From Pasteurella testudinis DSM 23072 (GTDB taxonomy: Bacteria; Pseudomonadota; Gammaproteobacteria; Enterobacterales; Pasteurellaceae), in assembly GCF_900176075.1 (NCBI RefSeq), contig NZ_FWWV01000057.1:37379-101378 (forward strand): a stretch of DNA of 64,000 nucleotides, given 5' to 3'. Position 1 is the first letter of the stretch. Every line of letters starts with the position of its first letter. Both the position numbers and the translations under genes were made by a program. Below the pieces are notes generated by a model. That model saw only the letters and a program-made list of their open reading frames with translations, was not told where the DNA came from and ran no database searches. Shown here piece by piece: positions 1-8,471 of the stretch.

Positions 1-619
1 CGCCACCATCCGCCATTTGGCCAAGCAAGCGGCAGTACCGCACTTTGTCGCCCCGCTTGGTGTCGGCACGCGCCTGCAATCATGGGGTGTGCCGTCTGAA
101 AACATCACCGAACTCGGCTGGGGCGACAGCGTCGGCATCGGCGGACTGACTTTCCACGCCGAAACCGCCTTGCACTATTCCGCCCGCTGGCGCAACGACC
201 GCGACAAAACCCTGTGGGCATCGTTTGTGATCGAAGGCGCAGGCAAACGGCTGTTTTGGAGCGGCGACTCCGGCTACGGCCGGCACTTCGCCGAAATCGG
301 CCGGAAATACCGCCGCTTCGACCTCGCCTTTATCGAAATCGACGCCGCCAACCCCGGCTGGCCGAACACCCACATGTTCCCCGAACAAGCCGTGCAAGCC
401 GCCCTCGATCTCAACGCCGCCCGCATGCTGCCGATCCACTGGGGCGTATTCAGCCTCGGCCGCACCCCGTGGAACGATTCCATCAACCGCACCGCCCAAA
501 CCGCACAAGCACACAAGCTGCCGCTGGACGTACCGAAAATGGGCGAAAAATACCAACCGCAACCGTTTCAAAACGACAATTGGTGGCGCAATCCGGCGTT
601 GTTGAAAGACGGGCAGTGA
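1..619 (+). CDS. MBL-fold metallo-hydrolase, NAPE-PLD/RomA-like (5' end outside window)
   Basis: The open frame runs in from the left edge without a start, so only the C-terminal part is present. It belongs to the metallo-beta-lactamase fold, in the branch of NAPE-PLD-like and RomA-like hydrolases. Visible landmarks, counted from a TTG at position 17, are a GDSG turn (Asp84), a THMFPEQAV segment (His119) and PIHWGVF (His141), the usual distal metal-binding positions. The N-terminal HxHxDH motif must lie upstream of the window. Substrate unknown; metal-dependent phosphodiester or ester hydrolysis is inferred from the family. A DUS hairpin follows the stop codon. Family assignment is good, function is not. 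Confidence 0.8.
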   Translation, partial: ATIRHLAKQAAVPHFVAPLGVGTRLQSWGVPSENITELGWGDSVGIGGLTFHAETALHYSARWRNDRDKTLWASFVIEGAGKRLFWSGDSGYGRHFAEIGRKYRRFDLAFIEIDAANPGWPNTHMFPEQAVQAALDLNAARMLPIHWGVFSLGRTPWNDSINRTAQTAQAHKLPLDVPKMGEKYQPQPFQNDNWWRNPALLKDGQ

Positions 620-654
620 AAGCGGTGCAGTAAAGTGCGGTAATGCAAAACAAT

Positions 655-702
655 AGGCCGTCTGAACGCTTTTTTAATAGCAAAGTGCAGTTCAGACGGC
701 CT
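655..702. terminator. DUS/USS-like hairpin terminator
   Basis: Inverted AG-DUS pair (AGGCCGTCTGAA ... TTCAGACGGCCT) with a near-USS (CAAAGTGCAG, one base off the Haemophilus core) in the right arm. It lies 36 bp after the MBL gene stop and is its likely terminator. Confidence 0.75.
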
Positions 703-852
703 CGAACAATATTGTTGTGGTTAATACTTAATATTTGAAACTCCTGACAGCGCAGCGCTGTCAGCAAGCTCTAAGGTGTTTGTTAAAGGATACTTTAAAT
801 TTAAGCGATGCCCTCTGTTTTTTAAACCATAGTTAAAATTTCAATGGCAACA

Positions 853-899
853 AGGCCGTCTGAACCGCACTTTTACCGATATCAAAGTGCGGTTCAGCG
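853..899. repeat. Hybrid DUS/USS inverted repeat in a 528-bp gene-free stretch
   Basis: AG-DUS followed by CCGCACTTTT and, after a short loop, AAAGTGCGGTTCAG, so the stem is built from both uptake-sequence types; the right DUS is decayed. No gene is seen between 620 and 1147. That gap holds only this repeat, the hairpin at 655, a lone right-hand DUS arm near 1069 and the hairpin at 1095. Confidence 0.7.
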
Positions 900-1094
900 C
901 GTAGGCAGGGTTAGCCCCAAGGCGTAACCTAGCAAAACGGCTACGGTTGCCATAAATTTAAATCACGGTTTGAAAATCGCTGTCTGAACGCGGAGGAGGT
1001 ATGGTGCGGGTGACGGCGAAAAAGCGCAAACCGCCAACGGCGTGAACATCCTAACGTGTTTTCAATTTTTCAGACGGCATATTGCCATCATCTA

Positions 1095-1134
1095 AAACCG
1101 CACTTGATCTTTTAAAATCAAGTGCGGTTTTTTC
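1095..1134. terminator. USS-pair hairpin terminator
   Basis: AACCGCACTTGA and TCAAGTGCGGTT form a near-perfect stem around a short loop, followed by a T run. This is the inverted Haemophilus-type USS arrangement used as a terminator in Pasteurellaceae. It lies just beyond the stop of the minus-strand MBL gene and would terminate it. Confidence 0.75.
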
Positions 1135-1147
1135 GGTTATCAATGCG

Positions 1148-2038
1148 TTAAAACCCCACCGTTTCGCCATCGTTCGGAATCGCTACCTTATCCGCAATGC
1201 CTTTTTCCTGCACAAACTGGCGTAAGTCCTTGCGGCTCACAGTGGCGTGGTTGACGGCGTCCATATGCACGGCGATGATTTTGGCGTTGGGCAGCATTTT
1301 GGCGGCGTGTTCCACATCGGCCGTACCCATGATAATGCCGCCGCCCAAGCCTTCAATGCGGGCGTAGCCGGTGTTTAGCACCACGGTTTGGGGCTGGTAG
1401 CGGTGAATGGCTTTGTTCACATCTGCCGTCCACAGCGTGTCACCTGCGATGTAGAGCGTGTCTTGTCCGTCCGCTTGCAGCACCACGCCCATGGCATCGC
1501 CGAGCAAGCCTGCCAGTTGCGGGATGGCGTACATCTCTACCGTGCCGTGTGCGCCGCCTGTTTTGGCAAGTTTCACGCCGTCAAAATTCAACTCACTCTC
1601 AAGTATTCGCACATCGGTAAAACCTTGCGAACGGATGGTGTCGGCATCGCTTTGATTTTGCACGATAATCGGCAGGTTTTTCGGCAGTTGCTGTTGCGCT
1701 GCGTCGTCCCAATGGTCCAAATGGGTGTGGGTGACAATCACCGCGTCCACACCTTTGAACACATCTTCAGCTCGTATCGGCAATTCAATCAGCGGATTGC
1801 GAAGCTGGCTGTTTACCGTGCCTTCAAAGCCTGCATATGCTCCTTTTTTGGCAAGCATCGGGTCAAGCAAAAAAGTTTTGCCCGCATAGTGGATTTTGGC
1901 GGTGGCATTGCGGATGTGCTGAAAGCTGTTTTGGCTGATGGCTTCGTTTGGCTGAGCTTGGGCTGATGCTGGTGTGGCGAGGGTGGCAACAGCCAGAGCA
2001 GCTGCAAAAATTGGCGTAAAAAGTTTATTTAACTTCAT
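1148..2038 (-). CDS. Exported MBL-fold metallo-hydrolase (UlaG-like)
   Basis: A 296-aa protein. I chose the ATG at 2038 rather than the longer frame because it is preceded by AGGA at correct spacing and begins a classic signal peptide (Lys residues, hydrophobic stretch, cleavage after about residue 26 at ASA). The mature part carries the zinc motif HTHLDH at residues 104-109 and later metal positions in the DTLWTAD and AVHMDAVNH segments, as in UlaG/YycJ-type beta-lactamase-fold hydrolases. It should act in the periplasm; the substrate is unknown. It is divergent from the AraC-type regulator at 2169, which is a natural candidate regulator given the shared 130-bp promoter gap. It is one of two exported MBL proteins in the window. 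Confidence 0.82.
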   Translation of the reverse strand: MKLNKLFTPIFAAALAVATLATPASAQAQPNEAISQNSFQHIRNATAKIHYAGKTFLLDPMLAKKGAYAGFEGTVNSQLRNPLIELPIRAEDVFKGVDAVIVTHTHLDHWDDAAQQQLPKNLPIIVQNQSDADTIRSQGFTDVRILESELNFDGVKLAKTGGAHGTVEMYAIPQLAGLLGDAMGVVLQADGQDTLYIAGDTLWTADVNKAIHRYQPQTVVLNTGYARIEGLGGGIIMGTADVEHAAKMLPNAKIIAVHMDAVNHATVSRKDLRQFVQEKGIADKVAIPNDGETVGF

Positions 2039-2168
2039 GATTTTTCCTGATTGATGGTGAAAGATTGAGGCGTATTTTAAAGAATGAACAACACAAAAAC
2101 CATTGACCTGAAAGTCATTAATCGCAATAATCGGGTCAGATTTGGTTTTTGAATGAACAGGGGGAGAT

Positions 2169-3119
2169 ATGGATTTGCCCAAAGTGGTGCTGTACGCTTA
2201 CGACCGCTTCAACGCCTTTGTGTTTAACGCCCCGCAGGCGATTTTTCATGCCCGATATCAGGGGCAAAAACTGTTTGACGTTAAAACCGCTTCCTTGGAC
2301 GGGCAAGCCAAACAAGCCGATGTGGGGCTGATTTTGCCGGTGGACGGTGGTTTGGATTTGCTGGATACGGCGGACATGATTGTGATTGCAGGCTGGAGCG
2401 ACCTTGCCGCCGTGCCTGATGAACGCCTGCTTGCCAAACTTAGGCAGGCAAACGCGCAGGGCAGTCAGATTGTCGGCTTGTGCTACGGCACTTATGCACT
2501 GGCGTATGCGGGGATTTTGGACGGGCGGCAGGCGGTCACGCATTGGCTGGCGGAGCAGGATTTTTGCCGGCGTTTCCCCCAAGTGCGATTGGACAGCAAC
2601 CGGCTATATCTCAGCGACGGCAACATCACCACCTCGGCGGGCGCGGCGGCAGGGCTGGATTGCTGTTTGCATCTCGTGCGGCAACGCTACGGCAGTAAAG
2701 CCGCCAACCAGCTCGCGCGCACAATGGTGATTCCGCCGCACCGCGAGGGCGGACAAGCCCAGTTTATTCAGCAACCGATGCCCAAATCCACCCAAGACAG
2801 CCAAATCAACCAACTGCTCGATTATCTGCGCGAACATCTGAGCGAGCCGCACCACATCGACGCGCTCGCCGCCCGCAGCCACATGAGCCGCAGCACCTTC
2901 ACCCGCCATTTCAAACACGCCACCGGCATGAGCTTCGCCCAATGGCTGATACAGGCACGCCTTGCCCGCAGTCAGGAATTATTGGAGAGCAGCACGCTGT
3001 CGGTCGAGCAAATCAGCGCACAAACCGGCTTTCAAAACACCGCCGGTTTCAGGCAGCATTTCAAACAGCGGTTTGGTGTGAGTCCGAAGCAGTGGCGAAG
3101 GGTGTTTGGCGGTGAATGA
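2169..3119 (+). CDS. GlxA-family transcriptional regulator (DJ-1/PfpI + AraC HTH)
   Basis: A 316-aa protein. Residues about 1-170 are a DJ-1/PfpI (class I amidotransferase-like) sensing domain, with the nucleophile elbow around IVGLCYGTYALA. Residues about 210-316 are an AraC/XylS DNA-binding domain with two helix-turn-helix units (SRSTFTRHFKHATG; ISAQTGFQNTAGFRQHFKQRFG). The start has a strong GGGGAG ribosome site. It is divergent from the exported MBL hydrolase at 1148-2038, which it may control; this is inferred from context only. It is the last gene before the AT-rich leader of the restriction island. Confidence 0.88.
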   Translation: MDLPKVVLYAYDRFNAFVFNAPQAIFHARYQGQKLFDVKTASLDGQAKQADVGLILPVDGGLDLLDTADMIVIAGWSDLAAVPDERLLAKLRQANAQGSQIVGLCYGTYALAYAGILDGRQAVTHWLAEQDFCRRFPQVRLDSNRLYLSDGNITTSAGAAAGLDCCLHLVRQRYGSKAANQLARTMVIPPHREGGQAQFIQQPMPKSTQDSQINQLLDYLREHLSEPHHIDALAARSHMSRSTFTRHFKHATGMSFAQWLIQARLARSQELLESSTLSVEQISAQTGFQNTAGFRQHFKQRFGVSPKQWRRVFGGE

Positions 3120-3700
3120 AACAAGGCCATCTGAACGCAATACCGCTGCCATTTTTCGAGCAGGAATATACCGTTTTTGTCAAAACATTCGGGGATTGTT
3201 GCTTGAGCATAGTAAAACGTGCGTCTTGCGTTGCGTGCATTGGTGATGTGGTGAGGGTGCTAAACAGGGTTTCGGTTTTCATACTAACCCCCTATTTTGC
3301 TTGATAACCATTTGATTTTAATGTATAATTTATTTATTTTAATGTATAGTTGCATTAGTAGTCATAACTGTATCCTAACATAATGTCGTAGAAGTTCTTC
3401 TAAAATGATTGCTGAATATTTTACACTTTGTTGTGTTATTTATCATTTTAGTATTGATGTTTATGCTGCCCAAGGGCCGAAATTTTAAGTGTCTCAGATG
3501 GTGTGTTTTGATGGCGTATTTTGCCCTAGTTGCTGTACATCAAAACCCACATACGCTGGCACTACCCCAATCTATAAATTAGGTTTTGCTCAATCCAATC
3601 AAATACAGTAGATAAAAAATAGCAAAAAAAATATTTGATTTGAGTTTGTTATCCTCTTATAATACACTCTGTAGACAATATGCAGAGTAATTTCACAATA
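3120..3700. other. AT-rich gene-free junction before the restriction island
   Basis: About 580 bp with no convincing gene. Base composition drops sharply after about 3300, marking the left edge of the island. A decayed DUS (AAGGCCATCTGAA) lies at about 3122. Two direct copies of ATTTTAATGTATA occur at 3315 and 3336 and could be protein-binding boxes. The only other signal is the promoter at 3635-3663. Confidence 0.55.
3635..3663 (+). promoter_or_regulatory. Sigma-70-type promoter of the hsd operon
   Basis: TTGATT, 17 bp, then TATAAT: close to consensus with ideal spacing. Transcription would begin near 3670, just ahead of the first hsdS start. The match is seen in the sequence; activity is inferred. 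Confidence 0.65.
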
Positions 3701-4297
3701 ATGAGCCAATTATACTTACTCAAAAACATCGCTGATATTCACACTGGCTTTACCTTTCGTGGCACGGTGACGGAAATGCCTGATGGCGATACCCACATTG
3801 TGCAAATCAAAGACGCACGCAATCATTGGGAAAATCAGCATTCCAGCAATATTACCGTGCAAGCGTTGCCGAAAATTCGCTTTCAGGGCAAATCTTATGT
3901 GCGGGCTGGCAGTGTGCTGTTGCCTTCACGTGGCGAATATGTGCGGGCAAGCTGTTTGCAGATGGAAAATGATTTGCCTGTGGTGGCGAGCAGTCAGTTT
4001 TTTGTGATTAATGCCAGTGAACACCTTTTGCCCGAATATCTGTGTTGGTTGCTCAATCAACCCGATATTCAACACCGCCTGCAACACGACAGCCGTGGCA
4101 GTAACATTCCGATGCTGAATATCCGCCAGATTGGCGAATTAAAACTGCCCATACCTGATTTATCCACCCAACAAAATATCGTTGCCCTAGAGCGTTTGGC
4201 GGAACAAGAATATTGCTTGCTTCAAAAGCTGCAACACAACCGCCAACAACAATCCCAAGCGATTTATCAAAAATTAATGAAGGAACACACCGCATGA
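3701..4297 (+). CDS. hsdS: Half-length type I restriction specificity subunit (HsdS, one TRD)
   Basis: A 198-aa protein starting MSQLYLLKNIADIHTG, the typical beginning of a single target-recognition domain. An in-frame ATG 21 bp upstream at 3680 is an alternative, and neither has a clear ribosome site. It holds one TRD (about residues 10-155) and one conserved helical spacer (residues about 155-198), half the normal two-TRD length. It overlaps hsdM by ATGA at 4294, so the two are translationally coupled. Half-size HsdS proteins such as that of NgoAV can work as dimers recognising symmetric sites; that is family knowledge, and its application here is inferred. A second, full-length hsdS lies at 7226. 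Confidence 0.82.
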   Translation: MSQLYLLKNIADIHTGFTFRGTVTEMPDGDTHIVQIKDARNHWENQHSSNITVQALPKIRFQGKSYVRAGSVLLPSRGEYVRASCLQMENDLPVVASSQFFVINASEHLLPEYLCWLLNQPDIQHRLQHDSRGSNIPMLNIRQIGELKLPIPDLSTQQNIVALERLAEQEYCLLQKLQHNRQQQSQAIYQKLMKEHTA

Positions 4298-5814
4298 ATA
4301 CCCCTATCCAGCAAGAGCAAATCAACAAAGCCCTGTGGGCGGCCTGTGATACTTTCCGTGGCACGATTAGCGCTGATACCTATAAAGATTTCATTCTGAC
4401 CATGCTGTTTTTAAAATACATCTCCGATGTGTGGCAAGACCATTATGACGACTATCAACAGCAATACGGCGATGAACCTGAGCTGATAGACGAGCTGATG
4501 AAAAATGAACGCTTCGTTTTGCCTAAATCTGCCAATTTTTATGCCCTATACGACAGCCGTTTTGAGGCGGGCAACGGCGAACGTATCGACCAAGCCTTGC
4601 ACGCCATTGAGGAAGCCAACGGCAGCAAACTCAAAGACGGCAATAACAGCGTGTTCCAAGACATCTCGTTCAACACCGACAAACTGGGCGAAGAAAAACA
4701 AAAAAACACCGTCTTGCGTATGTTGCTGGAAGACTTTGCCAAGCCCGAACTCAATCTCAAACCAAGCCGTATCGGCGGTTTGGACGTGATTGGCAATGCT
4801 TATGAATATCTGATTAAAAACTTCGCCGCTAGCGGTGGACAAAAAGCAGGTGAATTTTATACTCCGCCTGAAGTATCCGAATTGCTTGCCATTTTGCTCA
4901 ATCCGCAAGCGGGCGACAGCATTTGCGATCCCGCTTGCGGTTCGGGCAGCCTTTTGATGAAGTGCGGTCAAAAAGTGCTACAAAACCACGGCAGCAAGCA
5001 TTACGCCCTGTACGGACAAGAAGCCATCGGCTCAACGTGGTCATTGGCAAAGATGAATATGTTTCTACACGGCGAAGACAACCACAAAATCGAATGGGGC
5101 GACACCATCCGCAACCCCAAACTGTTGGACGGCAATGACGGACTGCTCCACTTTGACATCGTTACCGCCAATCCACCGTTTTCGCTCGACAAATGGGGGC
5201 ATGAAGAAGCCGAACACGACCGCTATGCCCGTTTCCGCCGTGGCATACCGCCCAAAACCAAAGGGGATTACGCCTTTATCCTGCACATGATAGAAACGCT
5301 CAAAGCAGACAGCGGCAGAATGGGCGTGGTTGTACCGCACGGCGTGCTATTCCGTGGGGCGGCTGAAGGCAAAATCCGCCAAAAACTGATTGACGAAAAT
5401 CTGCTCGACGCAGTAATCGGGCTGCCTGAAAAGCTGTTTTATGGCACAGGCATTCCTGCGGCGATTTTGTTGTTCAAAAAACAAAAAAACGATAGCAGCG
5501 TGCTGTTTATTGACGCTTCACGAGATTTTCAGGCAGGAAAAAACCAAAATATGCTGACCAGCGAACACATCAGCAACATCGCCACCGCCTACCAAAACCG
5601 CCAAAGCATTGATAAATACGCCCATCTTGCCGATTTGCAGGAAATCATCGACAACGGCTACAACCTCAACATCCCCCGCTATGTGGACACCTTTGAAGCC
5701 GAAGCCGAGATTGACCTTGTCGCTGTGCGCGCCGAGCGTGAACAGCTCAAAGCCAAACTGAACGAGCTGGAAACCGAAATGGCAGGCTACCTAAAGGAAT
5801 TGGGCTATGAATAA
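4294..5814 (+). CDS. hsdM: Type I DNA adenine methyltransferase subunit HsdM
   Basis: A 506-aa protein. The start at 4294 overlaps the hsdS stop (ATGA) and has AAGGA upstream. The N-terminal helical HsdM domain spans residues about 8-150. The catalytic domain carries motif I DPACGSGS at residue 212 (AdoMet binding) and motif IV NPPF at residue 293, the N6-adenine catalytic tetrad. A coiled coil (AEREQLKAKLNELETEMAG) ends the protein. With HsdS it methylates the recognition sequence and protects the genome from HsdR. All essential motifs are intact, so it is probably active. The next gene, after a 320-bp gap, holds a RhuM remnant. Confidence 0.95.
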   Translation: MNTPIQQEQINKALWAACDTFRGTISADTYKDFILTMLFLKYISDVWQDHYDDYQQQYGDEPELIDELMKNERFVLPKSANFYALYDSRFEAGNGERIDQALHAIEEANGSKLKDGNNSVFQDISFNTDKLGEEKQKNTVLRMLLEDFAKPELNLKPSRIGGLDVIGNAYEYLIKNFAASGGQKAGEFYTPPEVSELLAILLNPQAGDSICDPACGSGSLLMKCGQKVLQNHGSKHYALYGQEAIGSTWSLAKMNMFLHGEDNHKIEWGDTIRNPKLLDGNDGLLHFDIVTANPPFSLDKWGHEEAEHDRYARFRRGIPPKTKGDYAFILHMIETLKADSGRMGVVVPHGVLFRGAAEGKIRQKLIDENLLDAVIGLPEKLFYGTGIPAAILLFKKQKNDSSVLFIDASRDFQAGKNQNMLTSEHISNIATAYQNRQSIDKYAHLADLQEIIDNGYNLNIPRYVDTFEAEAEIDLVAVRAEREQLKAKLNELETEMAGYLKELGYE

Positions 5815-5953
5815 AGTCGTGATGAATGAGCCTATTGATACGATATTTGCAGATGGTGAGGTGAGCCGTCTGAAAAAGTGGTTATCAACTATGAGTTGAC
5901 AGTTCAAATTTCAAATTGGTAATGAGAAAACAGAGCGAAAAACGGGGGCAACA

Positions 5954-6073
5954 GTGAACAAAATCCAACCAGACAATCTCATCATCTACAATACCGACGA
6001 CGGCAAAAGCAACGTTGCCCTATTTGTACAGGGCGACAGCATTTGGTTAAGCCAAGCCGTAGCGTGGGTGTGA
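5954..6073 (+). pseudogene. N-terminal remnant of a RhuM-type protein
   Basis: A 39-codon GTG-initiated frame encoding an N-terminal segment (LIIYNTDDGKSNVALF, then SIWLSQA) like that of RhuM/DUF4172-style proteins, whose next residues would normally continue into the winged-helix region. It stops abruptly after SIWLSQAVAWV. The rest is lost, and an unrelated 60-bp segment leads into the intact rhuM at 6135. It looks like the stub of an earlier rhuM copy of a different subtype, left by recombination. A decayed DUS (GAGCCGTCTGAA) lies upstream at about 5862. Confidence 0.6.
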
Positions 6074-6134
6074 ACCCGCCTTTATTGATGGGCTTACGCC
6101 ACACTACTAACTGCTACGACAACAGGAAGCAATA

Positions 6135-7121
6135 ATGAACGAAATCCAATTTTTGATTTACGACCACGGCGGGCATACCGAAGTTTTGATACAAGATGAA
6201 ACCCTGTGGGCGACGCAAAAAAGCATTGCCCAGTTATTTGGCGTGAGCGTTCCCACCATCAATGAACATCTGAAAAATATCTTTGAAAGTGGTGAATTGG
6301 CGCAATACCCAACTATTCGGAAAATCCGAATAGTTCGCCAAGAAGGAAATCGTCAGGTAACAAGAGAAATCGAGCATTACAATCTCGATGCCATCATCTC
6401 CGTCGGTTACCGTGTCAATTCAGCCAAAGCCACCAAATTCCGCATTTGGGCGAGCGAGATTTTAAAAGCCTATATCCAAAAAGGCTTTGCCATTGATGTC
6501 GAACGCCTAAAGCAAGGTGAAAACGCCTTTGGCAAAGATTATTTCCGTGAATTGCTAGAAACCGTCCGCTCGATTCGAGCCAGCGAACAACGCATCTGGA
6601 AACAATTGACCGATATTTTTGCCGAAATTTCTTACGATTATGATAAAAATTCGGAAATTACCCGCCAGTTTTATGCCAATGTACAAAACAAATTCCATTA
6701 CGCCATCACAGGGCAAACTGCTGCCGAGATTGTCTATAACCATGCTGACCAAAGCAAAGAACACATGGGATTAAGTACATGGAAAAATGCCCCAGAAGGA
6801 CGAATTTTGCAATCCGATGTGGTGGTGGCAAAAAACTATCTGTCCGAGCAAGAAATCAAAAAACTGGAGCGAAATGTTTCCGCCTATTTTGATTATGTGG
6901 AACGTTTGCTGGAAGACGAACGCTTATTGAATATGCAGGATTTTGCCAAGAGTATTGATGATTTTTTGAGCTTCAACCGCTATGAGATTTTGCAAGACAA
7001 CGGAAAAATCAGCCACAGCCAAGCCACAAAAAAAGCAATTGAGGAATATCAGGCATTCAACAAACAGCAAAAAGTGCGGTCTGATTTTGATATCTTTATT
7101 CGGAATCTGGAGAAACAATAG
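6135..7121 (+). CDS. rhuM: RhuM family protein of unknown function
   Basis: A 328-aa protein with a good AGGAAG ribosome site. It resembles RhuM (named from Salmonella pathogenicity island 3), a family often found inside type I restriction loci. The N-terminal part contains a helix-turn-helix-like segment (QKSIAQLFGVSVPTINEHL, residues about 29-47), then a conserved core with GYRVNSAKATKFRIWA. The C-terminal half is helical and begins around the TGQTAAEIVYNHAD motif. Catalytic role unknown; it may be a DNA-binding accessory or regulatory protein. A perfect inverted repeat lies inside the coding region at about 6310-6332. A USS core lies in frame near the end (about 7073). A broken paralogue is at 43511-44510. 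Confidence 0.8.
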   Translation: MNEIQFLIYDHGGHTEVLIQDETLWATQKSIAQLFGVSVPTINEHLKNIFESGELAQYPTIRKIRIVRQEGNRQVTREIEHYNLDAIISVGYRVNSAKATKFRIWASEILKAYIQKGFAIDVERLKQGENAFGKDYFRELLETVRSIRASEQRIWKQLTDIFAEISYDYDKNSEITRQFYANVQNKFHYAITGQTAAEIVYNHADQSKEHMGLSTWKNAPEGRILQSDVVVAKNYLSEQEIKKLERNVSAYFDYVERLLEDERLLNMQDFAKSIDDFLSFNRYEILQDNGKISHSQATKKAIEEYQAFNKQQKVRSDFDIFIRNLEKQ

Positions 7122-7225
7122 CGTCATTATGGTGATGTTTGGTGAATGTTGGATTTTATTCTAAGGTTAAATAAATCTAATAAAACAATATGTTATAATG
7201 CGGAAAAATAAAGCGGAGCATAAAA

Positions 7226-8467
7226 ATGAATCAATTGCCGAATGGGTGGAAGCAAATTAATTTGAAAAATATTATTGATGGTTCAATTAAAAACGGTTTT
7301 TCCCCAGTTGCTGCAAGCCATGAAACAGGCTATTGGGTTTTGAGCCTTGGTGCTTTGACTGATGATGGCATTCAAGTTTCTGAAATCAAGCCCGTGCTAC
7401 CAGAATCAAAAATTCTAGAAAACATATTATCCATGAATGATTTTCTTGTAAGTCGCTCAAATACACCAAGTAAAGTTGGAAGATCAATACGATTTCAAAA
7501 TGAGATAAATAATTGTGCATACCCTGACTTAATGATGAGGTTTCGTATTAATTCAGAAAAAGCTGATGTTGCATATATTGAGCAATTTCTTAGAAGTTCA
7601 TTTGTACGGTCGTATTTTACAAATTCAGCGGCAGGCAGTAGCAAGACAATGGTGAAAATCAATAAAAGGATTCTTGAAAATACCCTTATTTACTTGCCTG
7701 AAAATATAAATGAACAAACCAAAATCGCCCAAATTCTCACCACTTGGGACAACGCCATTCGCACCATCGAACAATTGATTCAAAACAGCGAACAGCAGAA
7801 ACAAGCCTTAATGCAGCAGTTATTGACAGGGAAAAAACGGTTGTTTGATGAAAATGGCGAACGGTTTTGTGGAGTGTGGGAAACCAAGAAGCTCAGTACA
7901 TTAATACAGGAAATCAACAAAGAAAAAGAGATTTTTCCTGATGTCATTGAATTACTCACCGTCAAACTACACCATAAAGGTGCTGTGCGGTCAGGTAAAT
8001 TTCCAAAAACAACTGAAAAAGGCAGACCATATTACAAAAGGTATGCTGGCGAATTAATTATTGGTCGACAAAATTTACATAATGGTGGTGTTGCTATCGT
8101 TCCTGATGAGTGCAATGGTTTAATTGCTTCAAGTGCTATCTCAAGTTTTAATGCTAAAGGGGATAATACGGATTTAGAGTTTATTTTATCGGTTATGAGT
8201 ACAGAATATTTTAAATTTATGGTTAATAACTTGACTGGTGGTACAGGGCAAAAAGAAGTGAGTGTAAGTCAATTAATGAGTATTTCTATCCCAGTTCCTC
8301 CTTTTAAAGAACAACAAAAAATCGCCGCCGTACTCACCGCCGCCGATAACGAAATCGACACCCTAAAGCAAACCTTATGCCGTCTAAAAACCGAAAAACA
8401 AGCCCTGATGCAACAGCTTTTGACGGGGAAGAGGAGGGTATTTGTGGCGTTGAGCGAACAGGAGTAA
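7226..8467 (+). CDS. hsdS: Full-length type I restriction specificity subunit (HsdS, two TRDs)
   Basis: A 413-aa protein with the usual two-fold structure. TRD1 spans about residues 1-150 and a first conserved helical region residues about 155-205. TRD2 spans about residues 215-350 and a second conserved region about 355-405. The two conserved regions end in near-identical repeats (KQALMQQLLTGK at about residues 192 and 390), the internal duplication that lets HsdS bind two HsdM. It starts after a low-GC 100-bp gap and is followed 4 bp later by the DUF3800 gene, so it heads a second operon segment. Both TRDs are intact. It probably pairs with the HsdM and HsdR here, competing with the half-length HsdS at 3701. 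Confidence 0.92.
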   Translation: MNQLPNGWKQINLKNIIDGSIKNGFSPVAASHETGYWVLSLGALTDDGIQVSEIKPVLPESKILENILSMNDFLVSRSNTPSKVGRSIRFQNEINNCAYPDLMMRFRINSEKADVAYIEQFLRSSFVRSYFTNSAAGSSKTMVKINKRILENTLIYLPENINEQTKIAQILTTWDNAIRTIEQLIQNSEQQKQALMQQLLTGKKRLFDENGERFCGVWETKKLSTLIQEINKEKEIFPDVIELLTVKLHHKGAVRSGKFPKTTEKGRPYYKRYAGELIIGRQNLHNGGVAIVPDECNGLIASSAISSFNAKGDNTDLEFILSVMSTEYFKFMVNNLTGGTGQKEVSVSQLMSISIPVPPFKEQQKIAAVLTAADNEIDTLKQTLCRLKTEKQALMQQLLTGKRRVFVALSEQE

Positions 8468-8471
8468 AACA

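Noticed and set aside
655..702. The many DUS inverted pairs as a dispersed CRISPR-like repeat system
   Set aside because: The copies are kilobases apart, lie behind genes as hairpins, and have no spacer arrangement or cas genes.
3701..8467. An inverting HsdS shufflon
   Set aside because: I found no long inverted repeats shared by the two hsdS genes and no recombinase gene in the island.
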